Shown here piece by piece: positions 7,689 to 19,179 of a stretch of 64,000 nucleotides of DNA. Origin of the DNA: Streptomyces parvus (GTDB taxonomy: Bacteria; Actinomycetota; Actinomycetes; Streptomycetales; Streptomycetaceae); the NCBI RefSeq assembly GCF_014648875.1, contig NZ_BMRY01000002.1, positions 744,001 to 808,000 on the forward strand, read 5' to 3'. Below the pieces are notes generated by a model. The model did not search any database, had not been told where the DNA came from, and saw nothing but the letters and a program-made list of their open reading frames with translations. Position numbers and translations under genes: made by a program. How positions within the stretch are numbered: position 1 is the first letter of the stretch; each line of letters begins with the position of its first letter.

Positions 7689-9818
7689 ATGCGGCCCGTT
7701 TCCAAGATCGAACGTTCGGTGCGGCCTTTCGAGGTCGTCAGTCCCTACCAGCCCAGCGGCGACCAGCCGACGGCCATCGCCGAGCTGGAGCGGCGAATCC
7801 GCGCCGATGAGAAGGACGTCGTCCTGCTCGGCGCGACCGGCACCGGAAAGTCGGCGACCACCGCCTGGATGATCGAGAAGCTGCAGCGCCCCACCCTGGT
7901 GATGGCGCCGAACAAGACGCTCGCCGCCCAGCTGGCCAACGAGTTCCGTGAGCTCCTCCCGAACAACGCGGTGGAGTATTTCGTCTCGTACTACGACTAC
8001 TACCAGCCCGAGGCGTACGTCCCGCAGTCGGACACCTACATCGAGAAGGACTCCTCCATCAACGAGGAGGTCGAGCGGCTGCGTCACTCGGCGACGAATT
8101 CGCTGCTCACCCGGCGCGACGTCGTCGTGGTCGCCTCCGTCTCCTGCATCTACGGCCTCGGCACGCCCCAGGAGTACGTGGACCGCATGGTCCAGCTCAA
8201 GGTCGGCGAGGAGATCGACCGCGACCAGCTGCTGCGCCGCTTCGTCGAGATGCAGTACACCCGCAACGACCTGGCGTTCACCCGCGGCACCTTCCGGGTC
8301 CGGGGCGACACCATCGAGATCTTCCCGGTCTACGAGGAGCTCGCCGTCCGCATCGAGATGTTCGGCGACGAGATCGAGAACCTGTCCACGCTCCACCCGC
8401 TCACCGGCGAGATCATCAGCGAGGACCCCACGGTCCACGTCTTCCCCGCCAGCCACTACGTCGCCGGCCCCGAGCGCATGGAGCGGGCCGTCAGCGGCAT
8501 CGAGCAGGAGCTGGAGTTGCGCCTGGCCGAGCTGGAGAAGCAGGGCAAGATGCTGGAGGCCCAGCGCCTGCGCATGCGCACCACGTACGACATCGAGATG
8601 CTCCGCCAGATCGGCACCTGCTCCGGCGTCGAGAACTACTCGATGCATTTCGACGACCGCGCACCCGGCACCGCCCCCAACACCCTCCTCGACTACTTCC
8701 CGGACGACTTCCTGCTCGTCCTGGACGAGTCCCACGTCACCGTCCCGCAGATCGGCGCGATGTACGAGGGGGACGCCTCCCGCAAGCGGACCCTCGTCGA
8801 CCACGGCTTCCGGCTGCCGTCCGCCATGGACAACCGGCCGCTGAAGTGGGAGGAGTTCCTGAAGCGGATCGACCAGACGGTGTATCTCTCGGCCACCCCG
8901 GGGAAGTACGAGCTCTCGCGCGGCGACGGGTTCGTCGAGCAGATCATCCGCCCCACCGGTCTCGTCGACCCCGAGGTCGTCGTGAAGCCCACCGAGGGCC
9001 AGATCGACGACCTGGTCCACGAGATCCGCGAGCGCACCGAACGCGACGAGCGCGTCCTGGTCACCACGCTCACCAAGAAGATGGCCGAGGACCTCACCGA
9101 CTACTTCCTGGAGCTCGGCATCCAGGTCCGCTATCTGCACAGCGACGTCGACACCCTGCGCCGCATCGAGCTGCTGCGCGAGCTGCGCTCCGGCGAGTAC
9201 GACGTCCTCGTCGGTATCAACCTGCTGCGCGAGGGCCTCGACCTTCCCGAGGTGTCCCTCGTGGCCATTCTCGACGCCGACAAACAGGGCTTCCTGCGCT
9301 CGGGCACCTCGCTCATCCAGACCATCGGCCGCGCCGCCCGTAACGTCTCCGGCCAGGTCCACATGTACGCCGACAAGGTCACCCCGGCCATGGAGCAGGC
9401 GATCGACGAGACGAACCGCCGCCGCGAGAAGCAGATCGCGTACAACACCGAGCGGGGCATCGACCCGCAGCCGCTGCGCAAGAAGATCAACGACATCGTC
9501 GCGACCATCGCCCGCGAGGAGGTCGACACCGAGCAGCTCCTCGGCACCGGCTACCGGCAGGGCAAGGAGACCAAGGCCCCGGTCCCCGCGCTCGGGGGCA
9601 AGGCAGCCAAGGGCGGGGCGAAGGGCAGGGCCGCCAAGGCCGGCGCCGTGACCGGCGACCGCCCCGCGACCGAACTGGCAGGGATCATCGAGGAGATGAC
9701 CGACCGGATGCGGGCCGCCGCCGCGGATCTGCAGTTCGAGGTGGCCGCCCGGCTGCGCGACGAGGTCGGTGAACTGAAGAAGGAACTGCGTCAGATGAAG
9801 GAAGCGGGCATGGCCTGA
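7689..9818 (+). CDS. uvrB: excinuclease ABC subunit UvrB
   Basis: A 709-residue helicase-like damage-verification subunit of nucleotide excision repair. Walker A GATGTGKS lies at 48-55; the damage-probing beta-hairpin region [18 protein letters not shown] follows near 95-115; the Walker B box is [10 protein letters not shown]; motif VI is QTIGRAARN; and a C-terminal UVR domain ([17 protein letters not shown]) binds UvrC. The linker before the UVR domain is expanded and lysine/alanine/glycine-rich ([18 protein letters not shown]), longer than in most UvrB. Start ATG 7689. It is not in an operon with uvrA or uvrC, as usual in Streptomyces. A strong hairpin follows the stop codon. Confidence 0.98.
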   Translation: MRPVSKIERSVRPFEVVSPYQPSGDQPTAIAELERRIRADEKDVVLLGATGTGKSATTAWMIEKLQRPTLVMAPNKTLAAQLANEFRELLPNNAVEYFVSYYDYYQPEAYVPQSDTYIEKDSSINEEVERLRHSATNSLLTRRDVVVVASVSCIYGLGTPQEYVDRMVQLKVGEEIDRDQLLRRFVEMQYTRNDLAFTRGTFRVRGDTIEIFPVYEELAVRIEMFGDEIENLSTLHPLTGEIISEDPTVHVFPASHYVAGPERMERAVSGIEQELELRLAELEKQGKMLEAQRLRMRTTYDIEMLRQIGTCSGVENYSMHFDDRAPGTAPNTLLDYFPDDFLLVLDESHVTVPQIGAMYEGDASRKRTLVDHGFRLPSAMDNRPLKWEEFLKRIDQTVYLSATPGKYELSRGDGFVEQIIRPTGLVDPEVVVKPTEGQIDDLVHEIRERTERDERVLVTTLTKKMAEDLTDYFLELGIQVRYLHSDVDTLRRIELLRELRSGEYDVLVGINLLREGLDLPEVSLVAILDADKQGFLRSGTSLIQTIGRAARNVSGQVHMYADKVTPAMEQAIDETNRRREKQIAYNTERGIDPQPLRKKINDIVATIAREEVDTEQLLGTGYRQGKETKAPVPALGGKAAKGGAKGRAAKAGAVTGDRPATELAGIIEEMTDRMRAAAADLQFEVAARLRDEVGELKKELRQMKEAGMA

Positions 9819-9841
9819 TCCCGCCGTTCGATTCCGCTGCC

Positions 9842-9878
9842 GATCGCCGGTGCCGGGCCGCTCCCGGCACCGGCGATC
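9842..9878 (+). terminator. hairpin terminator after uvrB
   Basis: A perfect 16-bp inverted repeat (9842-9857 with 9863-9878) with loop CCGCT, starting 23 bp after the uvrB stop. No T-run follows, as is common for Streptomyces terminators. Confidence 0.75.
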
Positions 9879-10033
9879 GACACCGTATCCACCGCGCCGG
9901 GCGGGCCACGCCGGGTGTGTTGCAAGACCGACACAAAAACGGACCGAACCTGCTGCCACCCGGGGTGGAATGCGTAGGGTGCGGGGAAACCGCACACGGA
10001 TGGCTGCGGGGCAATGCCGAGAGGGGACAGCGC

Positions 10034-10612
10034 GTGACGGTCAATATGACCAAGGGTCAGGCCATCAGCCTGGAGAAGAGCGACGGGGGGACCCTGACCG
10101 CGGTACGGATGGGGCTCGGCTGGCAGGCGGCTCCGCGCCGTGGCCTGTTCGGTTCGCGCACCCGCGAGGTCGACCTGGACGCCTCGGCGGTGCTCTTCGC
10201 CGACAAGCAGCCCGTCGACGTCGTGTTCTTCCGCCACCTCGTCAGCGACGACGGCTCGGTCAAGCACACCGGTGACAACCTGGTCGGCGGCGCCGGATCC
10301 GGCGGCGACGACGAGGCGATCCTCGTCGACCTCCAGCGCGTCCCGGTCCACATCGACCAGATCGTCTTCACGGTGAACTCCTTCACCGGGCAGACGTTCC
10401 AGGAGGTCCAGAACGCCTTCTGCCGCATCGTCGACGAGACCAACGGCCAGGAGCTCGCCCGGTACACGCTCGACGGCGGCGGCCAGTACACCGCCCAGAT
10501 CATGGCGAAGGTGCACCGCGCGGGCAACGGCTGGAAGATGACGGCCCTCGGGAACCCGGCCAACGGCCGCACGTTCCAGGACCTGATGCCGTCGATCCTC
10601 CCGCACCTGTAG
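10034..10612 (+). CDS. terD: TerD-family stress-response protein
   Basis: A 192-residue TerD protein: starts MTVNMTKGQAISLEK, then VRMGLGW and VDLDASAVLF, the calcium-site acidic segment GDDEAILVDLQRVP, and a close of NGWKMTALGNPANGRTFQDLMP. TerD-family proteins bind Ca2+ and belong to tellurite/stress systems; Streptomyces have many paralogues, some affecting development. GTG at 10034 gives the standard TerD length; the open frame upstream is not TerD-like. GAGGGGACAGC upstream supplies the ribosome site. It is separated from the fused TerD gene by a strong hairpin, so the two may be separately transcribed. Confidence 0.93.
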   Translation: MTVNMTKGQAISLEKSDGGTLTAVRMGLGWQAAPRRGLFGSRTREVDLDASAVLFADKQPVDVVFFRHLVSDDGSVKHTGDNLVGGAGSGGDDEAILVDLQRVPVHIDQIVFTVNSFTGQTFQEVQNAFCRIVDETNGQELARYTLDGGGQYTAQIMAKVHRAGNGWKMTALGNPANGRTFQDLMPSILPHL

Positions 10613-10655
10613 GACCGGGACCGGTCCGGTCTCCGGCCCGGCGCCCAGACAGGCG

Positions 10656-10695
10656 GGGGCGGCTCCCGGCGGCACAGACCGCCGGGAGCCGCCCC
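10656..10695 (+). terminator. hairpin terminator after terD
   Basis: A perfect 17-bp inverted repeat (10656-10672 with 10679-10695), loop CACAGA. It lies in the 194-bp gap between terD and the terD-fusion gene. The rest of that gap shows nothing recognisable. Confidence 0.75.
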
Positions 10696-10806
10696 ACGCA
10701 CAGCACGACAGCGCACGGCAGCAGACGGCCGTACGCGGCAGAACACGGCATCGCACGGCCCGGCGCCCACAGCGGCGCGCGGGCCATCGTCGAGGGGGAC
10801 AGGGCA

Positions 10807-12831
10807 ATGACGGCCGAACTGGTCCGGGGGCAGAACCACACCTTGCCCCAGACCCGTCTGGAGATCCGGGTGTCGGCGGGCACGCCCGTCGTGGCCGGGG
10901 CCACCCTCGGCGACGAACAGGGCACGGTGCGCGGCATCGAGTGGATCGCCCACCCCGGCTCGCCCCAGCTCCCCGGGCTCGAGGTCTCCCAGCAGGCGGC
11001 GGCCGACCACCGGCTCGCCGTCGACCTGGAAGCCCTGCCCACCGGCGCCCACCGGGTCACCGTGCTGCTCGCGCTGCCCGTCGGAGCCGGCGGCCCGGTG
11101 CGGTTCGGCGCCGTCCCCGCCCCCTTCGTCGCCGTCACCGGGCTCGACGGCACCGAGATCGCCAGCTTCACGCTCACCGACCTGGACGCCGAGTCCGCGG
11201 TCAGCGCCCTGGAGCTCTACCGCCGCCAGGACGCCTGGAAGGTCCGGGCCGTCGGACAGGGGTATGCGGGCGGGCTCGCCGCGATGCTCGCCGACCAGGG
11301 CGTGACCGAGCCCGCCGCCCTGGCCGGAACGATCCAGGAAGCCGTCACCCGGGGCCTGGCCCGCTCGGTGGCCCCGCCGCCGCCCCGGACCCCGGAAGGC
11401 GACCGCGTACGGCACGCGACGGGCTCCGCCGACCACCGCCCGACCGCGCCGCCCCCGTCCCCGGCCCAGGCCCCGGAGCCCCCCGAGCCGCTGACCGACC
11501 CGGCCGCCACCGGCCCGGCGCACACCGCCCAGCCGCACACCGCCCCCGGACCGGCCGCCGCGGGACCCGCGGCCGCGGGACCCGCGGCCGCGGGCACCTC
11601 CGCCGGCGGGCCCATCAACTACGCGCACCCGCGGCGGCAGCACGCCGCGCCCCCCTCGCCGCCGCCCACCGCGCCCCCCGCCCAGCCGGGACAGCCCGCT
11701 CAGCCGGTCGCGGGCGACGCCACCGGCTGGTCGATGGACGAGCGCCTGTACAACCAGATCTGGGGCATGTTCGAGGACCTGGCCCGCGCCGTCGCCGCCT
11801 ACCGCAGCGCCGTCGACTTCGCCGAGTCCCGGATGGACCAGGAGCTCGACCGGGCCCTGTCCGACCCGCGCAACCGGATCGGCGGTGCGGGCGACCGCGC
11901 CCGCGAGGCGGCCCGCGCCAAGCGCGACGAGCTGACCTCCCGGGCCCGGGAGGCCCTCGACCGCGATCTGGCCCAGTTGGCAGCCGAGGCGGCCGTCGTA
12001 GAGCCCGCGCTCCCGGCGGCGTACGCCGGCTGGGGCAACCCCGTCTGGCACGCCCACCGCATCCCCATGGAGATACCGATGGCCCTGCGCATCGGGGATC
12101 TCCATCTGCCCGAGCGCACCGACCTGCGCATCCCGCTGCTCGTCCGGCTGCCGCTGGAGCGCGGGATCTGGGTGGACAGCGGACGGGCGGCGTCCGAGGC
12201 TGCCGCCCTGATGGACACCGACCGGCTGCGCCGGCTGGCCATGGAGACCGCGGTCGCGCACGCGGCGCGGCTGCTCGCGGTGTATCCGCCCGGGGAGTTC
12301 GCGGTGCACGTCATCGATCCGGCGGGCTCGGCTGCGGGCCCGCTCGCCCCGCTGGTCGAGGCGGGCGTCCTCGCCGGACCGCCCGCCGCCGGGCCCGGGG
12401 GAGTGGCGTCGGTCCTCGCCCACCTCACCCGGCGGGTCGATCTGGTGCAGATGGCGGTGCGGGCCCGGGCGGCCGACTCGCTCCCGCCCGACCTGGACAC
12501 CGGCGAACAGCTCCTGGTGGTCAACGACTTCCCGCACGGCTTCGACGACCGGGCCGTCACCCAGCTCCGCTACCTCGCCGACGAGGGCCCCGCGGTCGGG
12601 GTGCACCTGCTGATGGTCGCGGACCGGGAGGAGGCCAGTGCGTACGGGCCGATCCTCGACCCGCTGTGGCGTTCGCTGCTGCGGATCACGCCGGTCGCCG
12701 ACAGCCACCTCGCCGACCCCTGGGTCGGGCACGCCTGGACCTACGAGCCGTTGACGGTCCCGCCGGGCAGTCGTGTCCTGGAGCAGGTGCTCGCGGCGGT
12801 GGCCGAGGCTCGCAGAGCTGCCGGCCGCTGA
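10807..12831 (+). CDS. TerD domain fused to a proline-rich linker and an ATPase-like C-terminal region
   Basis: 674 residues in three parts. Residues 1-190 are a TerD domain (LEIRVSAGTPVVAGATLGDEQG, AVDLEALPTGAHRVTVLL, LYRRQDAWKVRAVGQGYAGGLA). About 190-300 is a Pro/Ala-rich linker with a GPAAA repeat. The rest holds a helical segment (WGMFEDLARAVAAYRSAVDFAE) and then an alpha/beta region: LRIPLLVRLPLERGIWVD, ETAVAHAARLLAVYPPGEFAVHVIDP, EQLLVVNDFP, VGVHLLMVADR. That order recalls an FtsK/HerA-type ATPase core, with LLVVND at the Walker B place, but no Walker A is visible, so it may be a non-hydrolysing relative. ATG 10807 follows GAGGGGGACAGGGCA. Function unknown; stress-membrane signalling is inferred from Ter-domain biology. 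Confidence 0.8.
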   Translation: MTAELVRGQNHTLPQTRLEIRVSAGTPVVAGATLGDEQGTVRGIEWIAHPGSPQLPGLEVSQQAAADHRLAVDLEALPTGAHRVTVLLALPVGAGGPVRFGAVPAPFVAVTGLDGTEIASFTLTDLDAESAVSALELYRRQDAWKVRAVGQGYAGGLAAMLADQGVTEPAALAGTIQEAVTRGLARSVAPPPPRTPEGDRVRHATGSADHRPTAPPPSPAQAPEPPEPLTDPAATGPAHTAQPHTAPGPAAAGPAAAGPAAAGTSAGGPINYAHPRRQHAAPPSPPPTAPPAQPGQPAQPVAGDATGWSMDERLYNQIWGMFEDLARAVAAYRSAVDFAESRMDQELDRALSDPRNRIGGAGDRAREAARAKRDELTSRAREALDRDLAQLAAEAAVVEPALPAAYAGWGNPVWHAHRIPMEIPMALRIGDLHLPERTDLRIPLLVRLPLERGIWVDSGRAASEAAALMDTDRLRRLAMETAVAHAARLLAVYPPGEFAVHVIDPAGSAAGPLAPLVEAGVLAGPPAAGPGGVASVLAHLTRRVDLVQMAVRARAADSLPPDLDTGEQLLVVNDFPHGFDDRAVTQLRYLADEGPAVGVHLLMVADREEASAYGPILDPLWRSLLRITPVADSHLADPWVGHAWTYEPLTVPPGSRVLEQVLAAVAEARRAAGR

Positions 12832-12914
12832 CCGGGAAGGCAACGTTGACCTGCGGTCTTGACGACCTCTTTACCCTTTTCTTTACCTACCCTTGGTGAT
12901 GCCTGTACTGTTCG

Positions 12915-13070
12915 GGGAACGGAGGGGAGTACTCCTTACGCGACGTGCCCGTCAATACGGACCGCAATCGGTCCCGGGGCGTCGGTCCAGGCGCGCACCA
13001 CGTGCAGGGATGGAAGAGACCTCCGGCAGCGACGACGCTGATTCAGTAGCCGTAGCGAACTGCCGGAGGC
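12915..13070 (+). promoter_or_regulatory. candidate yybP-ykoY (manganese) riboswitch controlling terC translation
   Basis: The leader carries GGGGAGTA at 12924-12931 and, about 80 nt later, AGAGACC at 13015-13021, the two conserved loop elements of the yybP-ykoY Mn2+ riboswitch. The outer stem is CGGA (12920-12923) with TCCG (13022-13025), extendable through GG/CC. Downstream, CTCCGGCAG (13021-13029) is exactly complementary to CTGCCGGAG (13060-13068), which contains the GGAG of the terC ribosome site. The outer aptamer stem and the sequestering stem share 13021-13025, so they exclude each other. This predicts that ligand binding frees the ribosome site. TerC/Alx proteins are known targets of this riboswitch class. 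The aptamer match is by eye. Confidence 0.65.
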
Positions 13071-13073
13071 GCA

Positions 13074-14090
13074 GTGGACGTTTCATGGACCGTATGGGCC
13101 CTGACCATCGTTGGTCTGTCGGCCCTCATCGCCGTCGACTTCTTCATCGGGCGTAAGCCCCATGACGTGTCGACCAAGGAAGCCGGGATCTGGACGATCG
13201 TCTGGATCGCGCTGGCCATTCTCTTCGGAGTCGGCCTCATGGTCGCCGGCGAGAGCCAGGCCTCCGGCGAGTTCTTCGCAGGTTTCATCACCGAGAAGTC
13301 GCTGAGTGTCGACAACCTCTTCGTCTTCGTCCTGATCATGGCGAAGTTCTCGGTGCCCTCCCACCTCCAGCAGCGTGTGCTGCTGATCGGTGTGCTCATC
13401 GCCCTGGTGCTCCGCGCGATCTTCATCGCCGCCGGCGCCGCCGTGATCGCGAACTTCTCGTGGGTGTTCTACATCTTCGGCGCGTTCCTGATCTACACCG
13501 CCTGGAAGCTCATCCAGGAGGCCCGGGCCGGCGAGGAGGACGAGGAGTTCGAGGAGAACCGCCTCCTCAAGAAGATCGAGCACCGCTTCGGCGTCGCCGA
13601 TCAGTACCACGGCACGAAGCTCTTCATCCAGAAGAACGGCAAGCGCATCCTGACCCCGCTGATGGTGGTCATGCTCGCCATCGGTATGACCGACGTGCTG
13701 TTCGCGCTGGACTCGATCCCGGCGATCTTCGGCCTGACCCAGGACCCGTACATCGTCTTCACGGCCAACGCGTTCGCGCTGATGGGCCTGCGCCAGCTGT
13801 ACTTCCTCATCGGCGGTCTGCTGAAGAAGCTGGTCCACCTCAGCTACGGCCTGTCGGTGATCCTCGGCTTCATCGGCGTCAAGCTGGTGCTGCACGCCCT
13901 GCACGAGTCCGGTGTGCACACGCCCGAGATCTCGATCCCGTTCTCGCTCTCCGTCATCTGCGGTGTCCTGGTGATCACCACGATCACCAGCCTCATCGCC
14001 AGCAAGAAGCAGGCGGCGGCCGAGGCGGAGGAGGCCGCGAAGGCCGAGACCGCCGGCCCGGCCGACGAGGAGAGCAAGACCCTCAGCTAG
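13074..14090 (+). CDS. terC: TerC-family integral membrane protein (probable Mn2+ exporter)
   Basis: A 338-residue TerC/Alx-type membrane protein with about nine helices. Family landmarks: ALIAVDFFIGRKPHDVS near the N-terminus, EKSLSVDNLFVFVLIM, the central cytoplasmic EDEEFEENRLLKKIEHRF loop, and GMTDVLFALDSIPAIFG, whose Asp residues in membrane segments are characteristic and likely bind metal. The C-terminal tail is Ala/Glu-rich. Alx and TerC relatives export Mn2+, and some load metal onto secreted enzymes. The GTG start at 13074 follows GGAGGCGCA, which the leader can sequester. It sits behind two TerD-domain genes, a common Ter grouping, with a strong bidirectional hairpin after it. Confidence 0.93.
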   Translation: MDVSWTVWALTIVGLSALIAVDFFIGRKPHDVSTKEAGIWTIVWIALAILFGVGLMVAGESQASGEFFAGFITEKSLSVDNLFVFVLIMAKFSVPSHLQQRVLLIGVLIALVLRAIFIAAGAAVIANFSWVFYIFGAFLIYTAWKLIQEARAGEEDEEFEENRLLKKIEHRFGVADQYHGTKLFIQKNGKRILTPLMVVMLAIGMTDVLFALDSIPAIFGLTQDPYIVFTANAFALMGLRQLYFLIGGLLKKLVHLSYGLSVILGFIGVKLVLHALHESGVHTPEISIPFSLSVICGVLVITTITSLIASKKQAAAEAEEAAKAETAGPADEESKTLS

Positions 14091-14132
14091 CTGACCCGGG
14101 GCCGCCCCGAGCGGCACAGGGACACACCGGCA

Positions 14133-14174
14133 GCGGCCGGGGTGGACACGGCGGAAGCCGTCCACCCCGGCCGC
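14133..14174. terminator. bidirectional hairpin terminator
   Basis: A perfect 15-bp inverted repeat (14133-14147 with 14160-14174), loop ACGGCGGAAGCC, followed by TTTCG. It lies between the convergent terC and MBL genes and can serve both. Confidence 0.75.
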
Positions 14175-14248
14175 TTTCGCGTGCGAGCCCGGAAGGCGCG
14201 TACGCGGAGGGTGCGGGTGCGCCGAGGATGCGGGTCGGCGCGTGCGGG

Positions 14249-14905
14249 CTACCAGCCGCGGGCACGCCACTCGGGCAACTGGGGGCGCTCGGCGCCCAGC
14301 GTCGTGTCGTGTCCGTGGCCCGGGTAGACCCAGGTCTCGTCGGGCAGCCGGTCGAACAGCTTCGTCTCGACGTCGTTCAGCAGGCTCGCGAACGCCTCGG
14401 GGTCCTGGTGCGTGTTCCCGACCCCGCCGGGGAAGAGGCAGTCCCCGGTGAACAGATGCGGGGCGCCGTGCGGATCGTCGTAGACCAGGGCGATGGAGCC
14501 CGGGGTGTGACCGACCAGGCGGCGGGCGGTGAGTTCGACCCGGCCGACCGTGACCGTGTCACCGTCCTCGACCGGGACGTCGGTCGGCACCGGGATGCCC
14601 TCGGCGTCGTAGCGGCCCGCGTACGTCCGGGCGCCCGTCGCCCCGACCACCTCGGCCAGCGCCTGCCAGTGGTCCCCGTGCCGGTGGGTGGTGACGACGG
14701 AGGCGATCCCGTCGTCACCGATCAGCGCGAGCAGGGTCTCCGGCTCGGCGGCCGCGTCGATCAGCAGCTGCTCGCCGGTGGCCCGGCAGCGCAGCAGATA
14801 CGCGTTGTTGTTCATCGCGCCGACGGCGACCTTGGAGATCATCAGATCCGTCAGTTCGTGCACGCTCGCCGGTCCGCCGACCTTCACCGCTCCGCTGTAC
14901 GTCAT
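14249..14905 (-). CDS. MBL-fold metallo-hydrolase
   Basis: A 218-residue metallo-beta-lactamase-fold hydrolase. Zinc ligands are seen in THRHGDHW (HxHxDH), VGHTPGS, LFTGDCLF and the late YPGHG motif, so both metals should bind. The NNNAYLLRCRATGEQLLIDAA opening and the overall length are those of glyoxalase-II-like hydrolases. It is 10 bp downstream of the mycothiol-dependent isomerase-family gene on the same strand. In Streptomyces such pairs are often thiol-ester or S-conjugate handling enzymes (for example mycothiol conjugates), which is an inference here. Start ATG 14905. Confidence 0.88.
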   Translation of the reverse strand: MTYSGAVKVGGPASVHELTDLMISKVAVGAMNNNAYLLRCRATGEQLLIDAAAEPETLLALIGDDGIASVVTTHRHGDHWQALAEVVGATGARTYAGRYDAEGIPVPTDVPVEDGDTVTVGRVELTARRLVGHTPGSIALVYDDPHGAPHLFTGDCLFPGGVGNTHQDPEAFASLLNDVETKLFDRLPDETWVYPGHGHDTTLGAERPQLPEWRARGW

Positions 14906-14915
14906 GCGGCTCAGC

Positions 14916-15605
14916 CTATAGCGGGGGGAGTGCGGGCAGCGGGCCTCCGGCCACGGTCAGGGCGGAGCCGTCACGGCGTCCGCAGAGCCAGCCCAGCAGC
15001 TCCACGGCGGGCCCCTGCACCGTCACCAGGTCGCTCGGCGGGCCGCCGCCCGTGCTCCAGGTCCGGCCGTCCAGGTCGGTCAGCCCGGTGGCGGGCACGT
15101 TCTCGTTGCCCAGGAAGCGATCGGCGAGGAAGGCGATCTCCCGCTCCACGAACTCCGCGGGCAGGTCCTCCAGCTCGTAGCCGATGCCGAGATCGACGTG
15201 GTGCAGATCGACCTCGACCCAGCGCCGGAAGGGCACCCGGGCCGCGGAGTCCGTCACCCCGTTGCGCAGGGTGACCGTTCGGGACCAGTCGGCCGGTTCG
15301 GCGGCGACGGCCAGGAAGGCGTCCGCGGTCTCCCGCAGGTCGGTCAGCTGCTCGGCCGCCGGGCGGGGGGCGCCGGCCGCGATGTCGGCGTCGCGGGTTT
15401 CGCTGCTCGCGTACATCGGGAGACCCCGGAGAACATTTCCGAGCGCGTCGGCGTTACGTGACAGGTGGGCCAGAACATGGCCCCGACTCCATCCGGGCAG
15501 CCGTGACGGCTCGGCGACAGCGGCGTTGTCCAGTTTGCCAACTGCGTCGAGCAGCCGTTCGGTCGCTTCCCGTACAGCTCCCAGGTCGTGCGCATGATCA
15601 ATCAT
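14916..15605 (-). CDS. maleylpyruvate isomerase-family mycothiol-dependent enzyme
   Basis: A 229-residue member of the MDMPI/DinB-like family. It starts [11 protein letters not shown]; the [21 protein letters not shown] segment carries a metal-ligand His, and [15 protein letters not shown] gives the later His residues of the DinB-like four-helix site. The C-terminal part ([11 protein letters not shown] to LTVAGGPLP) is the extra domain seen in mycothiol maleylpyruvate isomerases. It probably uses mycothiol as cofactor or S-transferase substrate; the exact substrate cannot be told. ATG 15605 is chosen because the upstream frame is not conserved. It forms a unit with the MBL hydrolase and is divergent from uvrA. 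Confidence 0.85.
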   Translation of the reverse strand: MIDHAHDLGAVREATERLLDAVGKLDNAAVAEPSRLPGWSRGHVLAHLSRNADALGNVLRGLPMYASSETRDADIAAGAPRPAAEQLTDLRETADAFLAVAAEPADWSRTVTLRNGVTDSAARVPFRRWVEVDLHHVDLGIGYELEDLPAEFVEREIAFLADRFLGNENVPATGLTDLDGRTWSTGGGPPSDLVTVQGPAVELLGWLCGRRDGSALTVAGGPLPALPPL

Positions 15606-15663
15606 GCGGCCGAGCCTAGCCCTGCCACTCATTCGGGTGAAGGAGGGTGAGGGTGGCCGTAAA

Positions 15664-15679
15664 TCGAATGTGCGTGCTA
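15664..15679 (+). promoter_or_regulatory. partial LexA-box-like sequence upstream of uvrA
   Basis: TCGAATGTGCGTGCTA matches 11 of 16 positions of the actinobacterial SOS box TCGAACATGCGTTCGA, with the left half best. It is 102 bp before the uvrA start and overlaps a TATACG that could be a -10. uvrA is SOS-induced in many bacteria. A weak right arm makes this uncertain. Confidence 0.3.
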
Positions 15680-15780
15680 TACGCTCGGAATCGAAAGCTT
15701 CGTACACCGCTGTGGCGCCCCCCATACCCTGGGAGAGGGGCTCAGTTCCCCCGCTTCTCTCTAGAAAGGTGCGGACCGGC

Positions 15781-18821
<3,041 letters not shown>

Positions 18822-18822
<1 letters not shown>

Positions 18823-18871
18823 GGGGCGCCCGGCGGACCAGGGCCGGGGGCGCCCGGCGGACCAGGGCCGG
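18822..18871. repeat. 24-bp-period tandem repeat directly after uvrA
   Basis: The block beginning GGGGGCGCCCGGCGGACC occurs at 18822-18847 and again at 18846-18871, perfect over 26 bases with a 24-bp period. It starts at the last base of the uvrA stop codon. Slippage is the likely origin; function unknown. Confidence 0.85.
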
Positions 18872-18891
18872 ACTCCCCTGGCCCGGGCTCA

Positions 18892-18938
18892 CCGATGGCG
18901 GCGGCCCCCGCAGGACGACGGGGGGCCGCCGCCATCGG
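18892..18938. terminator. very strong hairpin after uvrA
   Basis: A perfect 18-bp inverted repeat (18892-18909 with 18921-18938) and an 11-nt loop; no T-run. It lies within the 357-bp non-coding stretch 18823-19179 between uvrA and the Rieske gene. The rest of that stretch shows the tandem repeat above and no clear promoter. Confidence 0.8.
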
Positions 18939-19179
18939 CGTAGGCGGCCCGCCGCCTGTCCACCACGGCTCCCCTCGGCGGTTTCCCGGCGGGGGCGGGC
19001 CGGGGCCCGCAGGCCCCGTCCCCTCTCGACCGGCCCGCCCGCAAGGCTCCCGTTCCCCGCCGGTATCGTCGGTTCTGTCACCGGCACCCGCGGCCGCCGT
19101 CGTCGCTCCGCGGCCGTCCGGCGACCCCGACCGCGGTGTCCCACCGCGATCCGCCTCGAACGACACCCGTGGAGTCCGC

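Noticed and set aside
7709..7718. CGAACGTTCG palindrome at the start of uvrB as a LexA box
   Set aside because: LexA boxes need a 4-bp spacer between CGAAC and GTTCG; here the arms touch, and the site is inside the coding sequence.
6597..9995. A very long minus-strand open frame opposite the MHYT and uvrB genes
   Set aside because: Its product is low-complexity (Leu/Asp/Gly/Val-rich) and is the reverse-frame shadow of well-identified plus-strand genes, typical of high-GC DNA. Similar shadows lie opposite uvrA, uvrC and tkt.
11520..11620. GPAAA repeat in the TerD-fusion gene as a functional repeat domain
   Set aside because: Short, Pro/Ala-only and GC-driven; best explained as a flexible linker.
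15687..15715. GGAAT-N18-GTT sigma-R promoter before uvrA
   Set aside because: A GGAAT is present but the -10 GTT is not at the right spacing.
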